Source: Prolixibacteraceae bacterium (lineage in GTDB: Bacteria > Bacteroidota > Bacteroidia > Bacteroidales > Prolixibacteraceae). Taken from it: a DNA stretch of 64,000 nt. Under the pieces are notes generated by a model. That model was given only the letters and a program-made list of their open reading frames with translations. It had not been told where the DNA came from and searched no databases. The stretch's first letter is position 1, and the number at the start of each line of letters is the position of its first letter. Positions 50,909 to 61,200 of this stretch are shown one piece after another. The position numbers were made by a program, and so were the translations under genes. The stretch is from the NCBI GenBank assembly GCA_003506435.1, contig DOAQ01000009.1, positions 1 to 64,000 of the forward strand. The letters are read 5' to 3'.

Positions 50909-53836
50909 GTGGCATACGAATTTATCATAGGAATCACGGAACATCGCGTTTTGGGGAATATTTTCTCCGCTTACCTGATCGAAAAAGAAAAGATGTTCTA
51001 CTCGATCAAAAAGATGGTGAAAAAGTTCGACCTCGAACATTCCGATTATACGTTTACCGAACAGGAAAAGGAACTGGTAAAGCTGGTGGAAAATTACAGC
51101 GATGAAGCTCTGGTGCGCAAGTTTGCCCGCAAAGGCAAGACCGATAATTTCTTCCGGAACCTCGACCCGGCGCTTTTTCAGGAACATATCAGCCCGTATA
51201 TCGACCGGCAGATTCTGAAATGTGTTTCTATCCTGATGGCCGGACGGGTGCGTGTTTTTCTGAAACAGGCCAAATATGCCAACCTGTACGATGAGGATGA
51301 AATGCAGATAAACCGCTCATTTGCCGGTTATATCTTTCAATTTGAACGGACCACCGAAGGTACCCGCTATAACCTGCTGATTGAACAGGACGGCGAGCAT
51401 ATCAATCTTCAGCATAAGAATGTGATGATTGTGGCGCACAACCCATGTTGCCTGGTTTTCAGGAATAAGCTGTACGCTTTTGAGAACCTCTCGTCAAAAA
51501 AGATAATGCCTTTTTTGCAGAAGGAATTTATTTCTGTTCCGAAGCAGGTCGAAGAAAAATACTACAAAACATTTGTGCTGAATACCATCAAGGAAAACCG
51601 TGTTCTGGCGAAAGGGTTTACCATTGAAGAAAAGGAAACCGATCATATCGTCATTCTCTCGCTGGAACCGACCCTTCAGTATAAACCTGCCTTTTTTGTG
51701 CGGTTCAGGCAAGGACAGAAAGAATACGATCCGAATATGCAATCGGGCGTTTTTGTCAGCATGGATGAAAAAGACGGGACGTATTTCTTTACAAAGATTA
51801 AACGCGACTTTCAGTGGGAAAACGGCATTTCTGATCTTCTTAAAGAACTTGGGCTGACAGAAAGCAGGAGCGCATACACACTTCCTATTACTGAATACCT
51901 CGACGATAGGGATACCTTATATGAACTGGTAAACTGGCTGAATATAAACCGGGAAACATTGGAACAGCAAGGTTTTTTACTTCAGCAAAACAAACTTGGC
52001 AAGATTTATTCAACCGACAAACAGGAACTCAATATTGAAATTAAAACCGAAGCCGACTGGTTCGATGTGTATGCCAAAGTAAAAATCGGGCCCTACGATA
52101 TACCGTTTATCCAACTGAGAAAATACATTCTGAATAGCATCCGTGAATTTGAACTTCCCAACGGCGAAGTTGCTATTTTGCCAAAAGAATGGTTCACCCG
52201 CTACCAGGAAATTTTACCTTATGCAAAAGTTTCAGGAGACAGCTTCCGGCTGAAAAAATTTCATTACCAGTTGCTGCGAAAAAACCTCAAGGGCATTGAT
52301 AAAACCTATATTGCGAGGTTGGAGGAAATCGGTGAGAACCGTCAGAAGATGATACTCCCTGATAAGCTAAAGGCAACTTTGCGTTCGTATCAGGAGGAAG
52401 GTTTTTCTTGGATGTTTCACCTGTATATCAATGGGTTCGGCGGTTGCCTGGCCGATGACATGGGGTTGGGGAAAACCTTGCAGACACTGGCTTTAATCCT
52501 GAAACTAAAACGGCTGAAACGCGGAATTGTAGTTCCTGAATTTGACAATCAGGACGCGCAACTCGACCTGTTTTCCGAACCGGTAACAGAACAGGTGCAA
52601 CCTGCCTCGCTAATTGTTTTGCCCGTTTCGCTGATACATAACTGGGAGAACGAAATAAGAAAATTTACGCCTTCGCTGAAAGTTTGCAAATATGTTGGCA
52701 ACCAACGCAGGAAGATGAATTTTGGAAAAACACTTTTGTATTACGATGTGGTTTTAACAACCTACGGAACCGTGCGCAACGATATTGAGATGCTGGCCGC
52801 CCATTCGTTCTTTTATCTGATACTCGACGAAAGCCAGTACATAAAAAATGCTTCATCGAAAACCTACAAAGCTGTCAGCCGTCTGGATTCGCTGCATCGG
52901 CTGGTACTGACCGGTACGCCCATCGAAAATTCACTGTCCGACCTTTGGTCTCAACTAAACTTTCTGAACCCCGGACTATTGGGTAATCAGGCCTTTTTCA
53001 AGCGCGAATTCCAGACGCCGATTGAGAAAAAGAACGACCCTGAGAAGCGCGAAAAACTGCAAATGCTGATCCGTCCGTTTGTTTTGCGGCGCACCAAGGA
53101 AGAGGTGGCAAAAGACCTGCCTGCGCTTACCGAACAAATCCGTTATTGTACCATGGCGCGCGGACAACGTGAATTTTACGAAAAGGAAAAATCGTTTATC
53201 CGGAATACCATTTTGCAGAACATCGAAAATCAGGGGCTTGAAAAATCGGCTTTCGTGGTGTTGCAGGGGCTGACCCGCCTCCGGCAACTGGCCAACCACC
53301 CGTCAATGGTTGAAAAGGCGGAAGAACTGGAATCAGGTAAGTTCAACGAAATTTTCCGCTGCCTCGAAAACCTGATGGCCGAAAAACACAAGGTGCTGAT
53401 TTTTTCATCGTTCGTAAAACATCTTAATTTGCTGAAAGAACGTATCGAAGCCGAAAACTGGAAATACTCGGTACTGACCGGGCAAACCCGAAACCGGGGT
53501 GAGGTGATCAACGCATTCCAGAACGACCCCGACAACCGTATTTTCCTGATTTCGTTAAAAGCGGGTGGGGTAGGGCTGAACCTTACTTCGGCCGACTATG
53601 TTTTCATCATTGATCCTTGGTGGAACCCCGCCGCTGAAAACCAGGCCATCAGCCGGGCACACCGCATCGGGCAGGACAAGAAAGTGTTTGTGTACCGCTT
53701 TATTACCGAACATTCCATCGAAGAAAAAATCCAGTTGCTAAAAGACAAAAAATCATCGCTGGCCAGGAAATTTATCAGTTCCAATAATCCGTTCAAGGCT
53801 GTCACGAAGGAAGAAATTGTAGGATTGTTCAGCTAA
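50909..53836 (+). CDS. SNF2-family helicase
   Basis: 975 residues from a GTG start. The first about 440 residues form a poorly conserved beta-rich N-terminal region. The helicase core begins about 455: LRSYQEEGFSWMFHL (Q motif), CLADDMGLGKTLQTL (motif I), VVLTTYGTV, LILDESQYIKN (motif II, DESQ instead of DEAH/DEAQ), LVLTGTPIENSLSDLW (III), FVLRRTKEEVAKDLP, then LISLKAGGVGLNLTSADYVFIIDPWWNPAAENQAISRAHRIGQ (V/VI). It is an ATP-driven DNA translocase that remodels protein-DNA complexes. Codon use is like the core genes, not like the accessory ones. Stand-alone gene; this architecture is common in Bacteroidetes. Confidence 0.92.
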   Translation: MAYEFIIGITEHRVLGNIFSAYLIEKEKMFYSIKKMVKKFDLEHSDYTFTEQEKELVKLVENYSDEALVRKFARKGKTDNFFRNLDPALFQEHISPYIDRQILKCVSILMAGRVRVFLKQAKYANLYDEDEMQINRSFAGYIFQFERTTEGTRYNLLIEQDGEHINLQHKNVMIVAHNPCCLVFRNKLYAFENLSSKKIMPFLQKEFISVPKQVEEKYYKTFVLNTIKENRVLAKGFTIEEKETDHIVILSLEPTLQYKPAFFVRFRQGQKEYDPNMQSGVFVSMDEKDGTYFFTKIKRDFQWENGISDLLKELGLTESRSAYTLPITEYLDDRDTLYELVNWLNINRETLEQQGFLLQQNKLGKIYSTDKQELNIEIKTEADWFDVYAKVKIGPYDIPFIQLRKYILNSIREFELPNGEVAILPKEWFTRYQEILPYAKVSGDSFRLKKFHYQLLRKNLKGIDKTYIARLEEIGENRQKMILPDKLKATLRSYQEEGFSWMFHLYINGFGGCLADDMGLGKTLQTLALILKLKRLKRGIVVPEFDNQDAQLDLFSEPVTEQVQPASLIVLPVSLIHNWENEIRKFTPSLKVCKYVGNQRRKMNFGKTLLYYDVVLTTYGTVRNDIEMLAAHSFFYLILDESQYIKNASSKTYKAVSRLDSLHRLVLTGTPIENSLSDLWSQLNFLNPGLLGNQAFFKREFQTPIEKKNDPEKREKLQMLIRPFVLRRTKEEVAKDLPALTEQIRYCTMARGQREFYEKEKSFIRNTILQNIENQGLEKSAFVVLQGLTRLRQLANHPSMVEKAEELESGKFNEIFRCLENLMAEKHKVLIFSSFVKHLNLLKERIEAENWKYSVLTGQTRNRGEVINAFQNDPDNRIFLISLKAGGVGLNLTSADYVFIIDPWWNPAAENQAISRAHRIGQDKKVFVYRFITEHSIEEKIQLLKDKKSSLARKFISSNNPFKAVTKEEIVGLFS

Positions 53837-53851
53837 AGTTGCCATGATTGA

Positions 53852-54076
53852 AATAAAATTCTTTATTCCGACAATGACCAGGGGTATGAAACCACCACCC
53901 TTGAAAATTTGGTTGATATTGACGGAACGACCAACCGTTTCATTTATGGTGCAGCCGTCCAGTTTAATTTGGGACGATTTCATCTTGGAGTGAAATATGG
54001 ACAGTCTGATGAAAGCTATGTTGCCGCCTCAATCGGGTTTAAAATATTGAAGAACAGCCAACCTAAAGTGCAATAA
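53852..54076 (+). pseudogene. C-terminal remnant of an outer-membrane beta-barrel protein
   Basis: An open frame begins right after a stop codon without a start and reads YETTTLENLVDIDGTTNRF, AAVQFNLGRFHLGVKYG, ESYVAASIGFKILKNS and stop. Alternating hydrophobic and aromatic residues and the final strand-like VAASIGFKI are typical of outer-membrane barrel ends. The 5' part is missing. It lies between the SNF2 gene and an integration relic, so it was probably cut when DNA was lost or inserted here. Confidence 0.55.
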
Positions 54077-54363
54077 AATAGTTCCATTTTTGTTGTAAAG
54101 TGCGATTCCGACGATACATTTTCAGATAGTTTCTAGTACAAAATTAGCATAATCCCGGAAGGATAATATAATCTGGAATGGAGGATGAATATGGAACCCT
54201 GTAGCCATATTTTAGGGCTAGTCGGATCAGTAAATATTTTGTGTCGTGATAATTAATCAATTGATTTTCACGAAAAAGCTGCTTCTTTTGAGATTTGTAT
54301 GCATCTGGTATGTATTAAATAAAAAAGCAGCTAAGAAATTTTCCTAACTGCTTGATTTTCTTG

Positions 54364-54409
54364 TAGCGAGAGCCGGGCATGATCCGGCGACCTCATGATT
54401 ATGAATCAT
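54364..54409 (-). other. degenerate 3' end of tRNA-Met, probable integration (att) site
   Basis: On the minus strand the sequence ATGATTCATAATCATGAGGTC and GCCGG...CCGGCTCTCGCTA is the anticodon arm (CAT) to acceptor part of a tRNA-Met. Left of the anticodon stem, D arm and 5' acceptor are replaced by unrelated sequence, and the T loop reads ATCATGC instead of TTCnAnn, so it is not a working tRNA. Tyrosine recombinases commonly use tRNA 3' ends as attachment sites, and integrase genes follow within 200 bases. Confidence 0.65.
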
Positions 54410-54516
54410 AACTAATGCTTTCCTTTATATTCCATTGTTTGTTATATTGCTGTTTTATAGTTACTTGCTAATTTTTTATTTTCTTTTTTTTGCTCTTTTT
54501 TTTCTTTTTTGGTAAA

Positions 54517-54556
54517 ATGTATGTAAATTGTATGCAAGAAAAATATTTACATACAT
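54517..54556. repeat. perfect 12-bp inverted repeat before the integrase gene
   Basis: ATGTATGTAAAT at 54517-54528 and ATTTACATACAT at 54545-54556 are exactly complementary, 16 bases apart. Candidate operator or recombinase arm-binding site of the relic element. It lies upstream of the preferred integrase start at 54580. Confidence 0.7.
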
Positions 54557-54579
54557 CACAAATACCTAATAAAATCAGT

Positions 54580-55710
54580 ATGTTTAGGGCATCTACTGTT
54601 GTAATTCTTGATCAGAGATTTCAGAAAAAGGACAAAACTTATGCAGTTAAACTCCGGGTTACTTACAATCGAGAACAGAAATATTATCTTTTGGGTAAAG
54701 ATTTAGATATAGATCAATGGTCTTTGCTCCAGGAAAGAAACCCAAAGGACAAAGAGATAAAGCGTCTTAAATTACTATTTGCGGAGATTGAGAAGAAAGC
54801 CATCAAAATAATTGACGATATGGAAATCTTTTCTTTTCAGGAGTTTGAGAAAAAATTTAACCAGAAACCAAAATCCTCAACGGACGTAATGGATGCCCTC
54901 CATACAAAAATGGAAACATTAAAGGCAGAAGGACGCTTAAATTCAGCAGAAAGCTATAAAAGCACTTATAAATCTTTTACATCCTTTCTAACCTCATTGA
55001 ATCGGAAGAAACTAAAATATGCCGATATTACCCCCGAATATTTGGAAGAATACGAGGCTTGGATGAAGGCGAATGGAAGTTCAATAACAACGATTGGCAT
55101 TTATTTAAGGAACCTTCGAACAATATTCAATCAGGCAATCGAAGAAGGAATTTTTCAACATGAGTTTTATCCTTTCGGAAAAAGAAAATACCAGATTCCG
55201 GCGGGCCAAAATATCAAAAAGGCGTTACGGATAGATGACATCAAAAAAATTGTAGATTATAAACCTGAAACCCAGGCTGAAGCGAAAGCAAAAGACCTTT
55301 GGCTGTTTAGTTATTTATGCAATGGAGTAAACGTAAAAGATATTGTCCGGCTTCAATATCGAAATCTAAGTAAAAAGCACATCACTTTTATTCGCGCCAA
55401 AACGGAACGATCTACGAAATCAAACCAAAAGGAAATAGTCATTGTCCGAATGCCGGAAATCGATGAGATCATAAACAAATGGGGTATAAAACCTGAACAA
55501 CCCAACAAATACATTTTTGATCTTATTTCTGAAAATGATACCCCGGTACAAGAACTGGCAAAAATAAAACAAGCCACTAAAACCATCAACAAATACATGA
55601 AGCGAATCGGTGAAAAATTGGAACTTGACCTTAAATTAACCACGTATACTGCCCGTCATTCATTTGCCACAACCGTAAATTATTATTTTAATCAGCAGAT
55701 TATCAGCTAA
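54580..55710 (+). pseudogene. tyrosine recombinase (integrase), C-terminally truncated
   Basis: 376 residues from MFRASTVVILDQ. An arm-binding domain (about 1-90; KLRVTYNREQKYYLLGKDLDIDQW), SAM-like core-binding domain (about 95-205; YKSTYKSFTSFLTSLNRKKLKYADI) and the start of the catalytic domain (SYLCNGVNVKDIVRLQY, TTYTARHSFATT) are present, but after ARHSFATT the sequence becomes VNYYFNQQIIS and stops. The second catalytic His/Arg block (LGHS) and the Tyr nucleophile are missing, so it cannot recombine DNA. Bases 55711-55908 after it hold no recognisable gene. Confidence 0.8.
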
Positions 55711-55908
55711 TTAATCGAACTAAAAAGAAAAAAGGGCAACAGATAAGTAGCAGAAGAAATACCTTATTACACTTCATTTTTGATATTTTCAAATAACTCT
55801 GTTGTAAAAATAAACAAATTATTTTATAAAGAGTCAGGTGTTCTGCGGTTTTTTGAAATCCATTTCAACCTTCCAGGCAAAGAGTAGTAGGAAGAACCAA
55901 ACTGAAAA

Positions 55909-56133
55909 ATGGCTTACATGAACTGTGTCTGTTGGAATTCTAAAAATTGCAGTAGGAATATTGCCTCGCTGGCATTTGCAACTTCGGTTACTTTGGCCAA
56001 TGGGGTTCCTATTGAAACAGTTTCGAAAATGTTAGGACACACTTCTTTGAAAACGACTCAGATTTATGCGAGGATTGTGGATTCCAAGATTTCTAGAGAC
56101 ATGGCAATGCTAAAGGATAAACTGGGAGGTTAA
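55909..56133 (+). pseudogene. 3' remnant of a second tyrosine recombinase
   Basis: The last about 60 residues (FATSVTLANGVPIETVSKMLGH, TSLKTTQIYARIVDSKISRDM) are the end of an integrase, with the LGHT block and the Tyr nucleophile in IYARIV. They do not complete the truncated integrase upstream: the wording ANGVPIETVSKMLGH belongs to a different integrase subgroup, and the overlap FAT-SV repeats what the first gene already has. Residues before FAT are not integrase-like. So two different recombinase genes left pieces here. Confidence 0.75.
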
Positions 56134-56200
56134 AAAAATTTCCACTGCAGTAATATCTGCTTATGAAACGTTCTTTGAAATCCCTTTAATTTGAAGTTTG

Positions 56201-56785
56201 TTACTTAATGAAAAGCCAGTAGAAAAGAAGCGACAGTAAACCTTCATCAACAAGTGCTTTCTTAATGAAAGATTTCGCATTAGTAAGGTAGTTTTCGACC
56301 GTTTTTTTTGTAATGTTTAACCTTGCGGAAATCTCATCGTTCGACAGTCCTTCTTTTTTGCTCAAAAGGAAGATGGTCTTTTGCCGGTCGGGTAGCCAGT
56401 CAATTATTTTTTCTGCTTTTTCCAGCAAATCGTTATATTCAGTCTCTGTTACGGTGCTGTTGTCGTCTTCCAACGAATAGGCCGCGAATTTTTCCAGATG
56501 CTTTTTTTCTCTCATCAATTGCCGAAAGTGTTTGCGGATCGTATTGAAACAGATCATAAAAATCCAAGCGTCAAGGTTTTTTATTTCCTTTAATTTTTCG
56601 CGGTCTGTCCAAAGATTGACAAATACATCCTGAACAATACTTTCAGCGTCTTCCTTGTTTTTCAGATTTCGTAAAGAAAAAGCATACACTTTCTTATTGT
56701 ATTTGCTGAAAATTTGATCGAAAGAAAGTGCATCACCCTTTACCAGATTCCGAATCAGGCTATGCTCGTTGTTTTCAATCGGCAT
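56201..56785 (-). CDS. FecI-like ECF sigma factor of the second SusCD locus
   Basis: 194 residues. Region 2 (about 20-95; FDQIFSKYNKKVYAFSLRNLKNKEDAESIVQDVFVNLW, LDAWIFMICFNTIRKHFR) and region 4 (about 128-180; LPDRQKTIFLLSKKEGLSNDEISARLNITKKTVENYL). Divergent from its FecR gene at 57023. Own TATCTTTG promoter 27 bases before the start, so the sigma gene itself is read by the housekeeping polymerase. Confidence 0.9.
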   Translation of the reverse strand: MPIENNEHSLIRNLVKGDALSFDQIFSKYNKKVYAFSLRNLKNKEDAESIVQDVFVNLWTDREKLKEIKNLDAWIFMICFNTIRKHFRQLMREKKHLEKFAAYSLEDDNSTVTETEYNDLLEKAEKIIDWLPDRQKTIFLLSKKEGLSNDEISARLNITKKTVENYLTNAKSFIKKALVDEGLLSLLFYWLFIK

Positions 56786-56811
56786 AAAATTTATAGGTTT
56801 GATAGAACGAA

Positions 56812-56819
56812 CAAAGATA
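56812..56819 (-). promoter_or_regulatory. -7 element of the second ECF sigma gene
   Basis: TATCTTTG on the minus strand, a perfect TAnnTTTG, 27 bases before the ATG at 56785. GTTCG about 24 bases further upstream is a poor -33 candidate. Confidence 0.6.
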
Positions 56820-57022
56820 TCCTTTTTTATCCATTTAGGCGAACGGCTCTATTTAGAATAATTATAAATTGATGTTTTCTTTGGGAGTTTTGACCGACAT
56901 CGGGAACATTCTATAAGAAAGTAAATAAAACGTCACAAAGCACGCCATATTAAATTTGGGAAGAAATGAGAAAATGATGATCTTTATTCTAAAAATCAAT
57001 AATTTATAACCAGACAACAAAG

Positions 57023-58081
57023 ATGAAAGTCGAACCTCATATCATAAGACGTTATCTGGATGGAACAGGAAAGAAGGACGATAAAGAAAAAATTATATCA
57101 TGGTTTTCCGGTTCGCAGACAGTCACAGAACTACGCCAGGGTTACAAAAATTATTGGAACGAAATGACTGATTCTCTAGAAGTTGAAGGGTATAATGAGG
57201 AAAAAATACTGGGGAGAATATATCACCAAATAAAAATCGAAGAATCAAAGTTCCCGGAAAAACCAGCACAACGGAAATATACACAAAGAGTCATTACAAT
57301 CTTCACCAAGGTTGCCGCTTTACTTTTCATACCTCTGACCATCTTTATTCTTCTGAACAAAGACCATCTTGTATCAACAGATTCCGATGTTGCCTGGTCA
57401 GAAATATATGCGCCAATGGGAACACGCGCCAAATTTTCCCTTCCCGATGGATCTACCGGATACCTTAACGCGGGGTCATCCATCCGGGTTCCCAATGTGT
57501 TTAAAGGAAAATCCAGAGAGATAGCACTGACAGGTGAAGCATACTTTGACGTTATTTCCAACCCACATAAACCTTTTGTTGTTTCAGGCAAAAATATCAG
57601 GGTTGTAGCTTTAGGAACTTCGTTTAATGTTGAAGCATATCCTGAAGATCAAATAAATAAGGTAACCCTCGTGAAAGGAAAGGTGGAAGTTTTTGGTGAA
57701 AAAAACAATAAGTCCAAGAGTCTTGGGTTGCTTAGCCCCGGAGAAATGTGTGTCTTCAACAGCACGCAATCTTCGTCAGAGTTTGTTCGTGTTGATGCGT
57801 CGAAAATTATTTCATGGAAAGACGGGAAACTGGTATTCATAAATGAACCGTTCCCTGAAGTAGTAAAAAAGTTAAATCGCAGGTATAGTGTCAATATCGT
57901 CATTGAAGACGAAAGGTTAAACAATTATTCCTACCTGGCCACTTTTGAAGATGAAACTCTCGAAGAAACGTTCAACCTATTGAAGCTTTCTGCCCCCATT
58001 GAAATAAGAGAACATGAAAGGGAGAAAAAGCCCGATGGTTCGTACGGGGAAAAAAAGATCGAATTCTATTTCAAAAACTAA
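57023..58081 (+). CDS. FecR-family anti-sigma factor (locus 2)
   Basis: 352 residues. Cytoplasmic N-terminus (IIRRYLDGTGKKDDKEKIISWF), one membrane segment at about 93-110 (VAALLFIPLTIFILL), FecR domain (about 125-235; FSLPDGSTGYLNAGSSIRV, ALTGEAYFDVISNPHKPF, ALGTSFNVEAYPED) and the C-terminal STN-contacting part (VVKKLNRRYSVNIVIEDERL). It holds the divergent sigma factor and relays the signal from the SusC protein encoded downstream. Confidence 0.92.
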   Translation: MKVEPHIIRRYLDGTGKKDDKEKIISWFSGSQTVTELRQGYKNYWNEMTDSLEVEGYNEEKILGRIYHQIKIEESKFPEKPAQRKYTQRVITIFTKVAALLFIPLTIFILLNKDHLVSTDSDVAWSEIYAPMGTRAKFSLPDGSTGYLNAGSSIRVPNVFKGKSREIALTGEAYFDVISNPHKPFVVSGKNIRVVALGTSFNVEAYPEDQINKVTLVKGKVEVFGEKNNKSKSLGLLSPGEMCVFNSTQSSSEFVRVDASKIISWKDGKLVFINEPFPEVVKKLNRRYSVNIVIEDERLNNYSYLATFEDETLEETFNLLKLSAPIEIREHEREKKPDGSYGEKKIEFYFKN

Positions 58082-58142
58082 ACAGATAACTTAAACATTA
58101 AAACTTACCCGTATGAAAACATGAGATCCAAAAAGAAAAAAA

Positions 58143-58169
58143 TCAGGAAAGTGCCTCACACTTCCCTGA
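58143..58169 (-). terminator. hairpin in the susC leader, terminator-like on the minus strand
   Basis: TCAGGAAAGTG and CACTTCCCTGA pair with one mismatch and a 5-base loop. On the plus strand no T run follows, but on the minus strand the hairpin is followed by ATTTTTTTCTTTTT, a proper terminator. It would end a transcript antisense to the 5' end of susC, or it may simply be a leader structure. Confidence 0.5.
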
Positions 58170-58219
58170 CTAAGTTCGATTAATAGCACATTATGTATTA
58201 ACCTTTCAGATGTAAATTT

Positions 58220-61200
58220 ATGAAAAAAATTTTGAAACGGTGGGCATTTTATGAAAGTGCCCTTAGAAAACCATTTTTAGTTATGCGTTGGAGTTTATTT
58301 ATATTCATCATCAGCATTTTTCAGGCACAAGCTATTTCTGGCTTTGCCCAAAAAACAGAATTCTCATTGAGTTTTGAAAATGCTAGAGTTGCAACGGTCT
58401 TAAGCAAAATAGAAGACGAAAGTCATTTTTATTTCATGTGCAACAGAAAACTGGTTGACCTGGACAGGGCAATCAACATTCAGGTTAAGAATCAGTCCCT
58501 TGAAAAGGTTCTTGCCGAAATATTTAAGGGAACGGATGTTGAATATGTGATAACTGGTAAACAAATTGTTTTAACTTCCGGGAAAAACGACCCACAAATG
58601 AATGGAGTAAGTCAGCAACCTAGAACCGTTACAGGCAAGATTATCGATTTTTCCGGCGCTCCGCTTCCGGGCGTTTCCGTGGTACTAAAAGGCGCCACTA
58701 CCGGAACGATTACGGACTTCGATGGAAATTACACGCTTGCCAATGTCCCTGCTGATGCTACGCTGGTGTTTTCGTTCGTGGGGATGAAAAGCCAGGAGGT
58801 TGAGGTTGCCGGGAAACAAACAATTAATGTTGTTTTGGAAGATGAAACTATTGGTATTGAAGAAGTTGTAGCCGTTGGTTATGGCACCATGCGAAAAAAA
58901 GATTTAACAGGTTCTGTAGCTTCAGTAAATAGTGAAAATTTAAAAAATATTCCGGTAACCTCAGCGGCGCAGGCAATTGTCGGACAACTGGCAGGGGTAC
59001 AGGTAACCCGTACCGAAGGGTCCCCCGATGCAGCTATTACAATCCGTGTCAGGGGTGGCGGTTCTATTACCCAGGACAATTCCCCTCTATTTGTTGTCGA
59101 TGGTTTACCGGTAGATAATATTAATGATATAGCGCCTACCGATATTGAATCGATCGATGTGCTGAAAGACGCTTCTTCAACAGCCATTTATGGGGCAAGG
59201 GGTGCTAACGGGGTAATTCTTGTTACCACAAAAAGCGGTAAACTGGGAGACAAAAGTACTGTGAGTTACAATACATACTTCGGGGTAAAACAAATCACTA
59301 AAACTCTTGATGTGTTAGACCCATACGAATTTGCCCTTTACCAGTTTGAGGGCGATTGGTTAAGAGACCCAAGATCAACTACAATGAAATCCCGTTTTGG
59401 CGACTTCAGGGATATTGAACTTTATAAAGAAACAAATGGAACCGACTGGCAGGATGAGCTTTTCGGCAGGACAGGGACTAATATGTACCATAACCTGTCT
59501 TTTTCAGGGGGAACTAAAACATCGAAATTCAATATCAGCCTAACATACAATGATACGAAAGAAATCATGCTCGGCTCAGGCTATACAACAACTAATCTGA
59601 CCATGAATTATTTCAAGGAAATAAATAACTGGCTGTCGATTAAGTTCAGCCCCAGGATTTCAGATTCACATATTAAAGGAGCCGGTACCTCCACGGGAGC
59701 ATGGCGTTTAACCAATGCCATACAATACCGGCCGGTTAACGGGTTAATGGATTTCCTGGATATGGATTTAGTAGAGGATTTGTCGGAAATTGAACCTTAT
59801 GCTGCTACCCAATATAACCCGGTTGACATGACCAATGACGATTACCGGAGGAACAACAGATTGAATGTGTACCTTAACGGGGAAGCTATGATCAAATTTA
59901 CAAAGGATTTAACCTACCAGTTTTTCTATGGGGTACAGATGGGTGAAGATGAGAATGATAATTTTTACGGGTTAAATACATTTAATACTTACTATACCGG
60001 AAGGCCCGCGACCAGGAAAACAGAAACAAATCTTAGGGGCTACCGGGTATCGAATACCTTAACCTACAGTAAAAGGGACTTTTTCCCGGGCCATAACCTG
60101 ACTGTTTTAATAGGAGAAGAATTGACCAGCAGACAGTCAAACACGATTGATGTACAGGCTACTTATTACCCTTTGGAAATCGACCCGGTTAGTGCACTTT
60201 CAATGATACAACTGGCTAATATACCCCTGATATCGTCAAGTATCGGTCAAAAAGTAAGGGTGTCCTCCTATTTTGGGCGGTTAAATTACAATTACAAAGG
60301 AAAGTATTCGGCAACCATGACCATGAGGGCTGACGGTTCCAGCAAATTTGCCCCCGGCAACCAATGGGGGTATTTCCCTTCAGTGGGTTTGGGATGGAAC
60401 ATCTCGGAAGAGGGATTTTTAAAGGATTCCTCTTGGCTGTCATTCCTGAAACTTCGGGCCAGTTACGGGGAAGCCGGGAACAACCGGATTTCAGATAACG
60501 CATGGCAAAAAACATTTAGTGTAGGGACAGCAAACTTGTACATGGGGGCAGACCAAACATCAAAAAACCCGGTACTTTTAGCCAGTTCCACCCTTTCAAA
60601 TGAAAAATTAAAATGGGAAACTACCATAACCCAGAATATAGGGCTTGATTTTAACCTCTTTAAAAACCGCATATCCGGTACGGTTGATGCCTATATGAAC
60701 AGGACGAAGGACTTGTTGATCAAGAGTATTATCCCGGCATCCTCGGGTTATTCAAACCAGTGGCAGAATATCGGTGAAACATCCAACAGGGGGATAGAAC
60801 TGGAGCTAGATGGAGCTATCATAAAGAGGGATGATTTTATATTGTCAGCATCTTTTAATATAGGCATAAATAAAAGCAGGATTGAGAAACTGGGGGAAGT
60901 TAAAAGCTGGGTGGAATCATCCGGTGTATTAACATCAGGTCTTGCTCAAACGCTCTGCCTCGAGGATTATATTGTAGAAGAAGGCGGGCAGGTAGGCCAG
61001 ATGTATGGCTGGTTAATTGACGGGAACGGGATGTATTCATTCGACGATTTCTATTATAATGCCGAGACTGGTGTTTATACCCTAAAAGAGGGGGTACCGA
61101 ATGACAAAAGTCTGATTGCCCCTTACTGGTTTGGCCCCGGAACCCTTAAATTAAAAGATTTGAATGGCGATGGGATCGTGGATGCGAAAGACAAAGTGGT

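Noticed and set aside
54364..54409. Functional tRNA-Met
   Set aside because: The D arm and 5' acceptor strand are missing and the T loop lacks TTC.
55711..56133. Single integrase gene split by a frameshift
   Set aside because: The downstream piece repeats the FAT-SV region and belongs to another integrase subgroup, and 200 bases of unrelated sequence separate the pieces.
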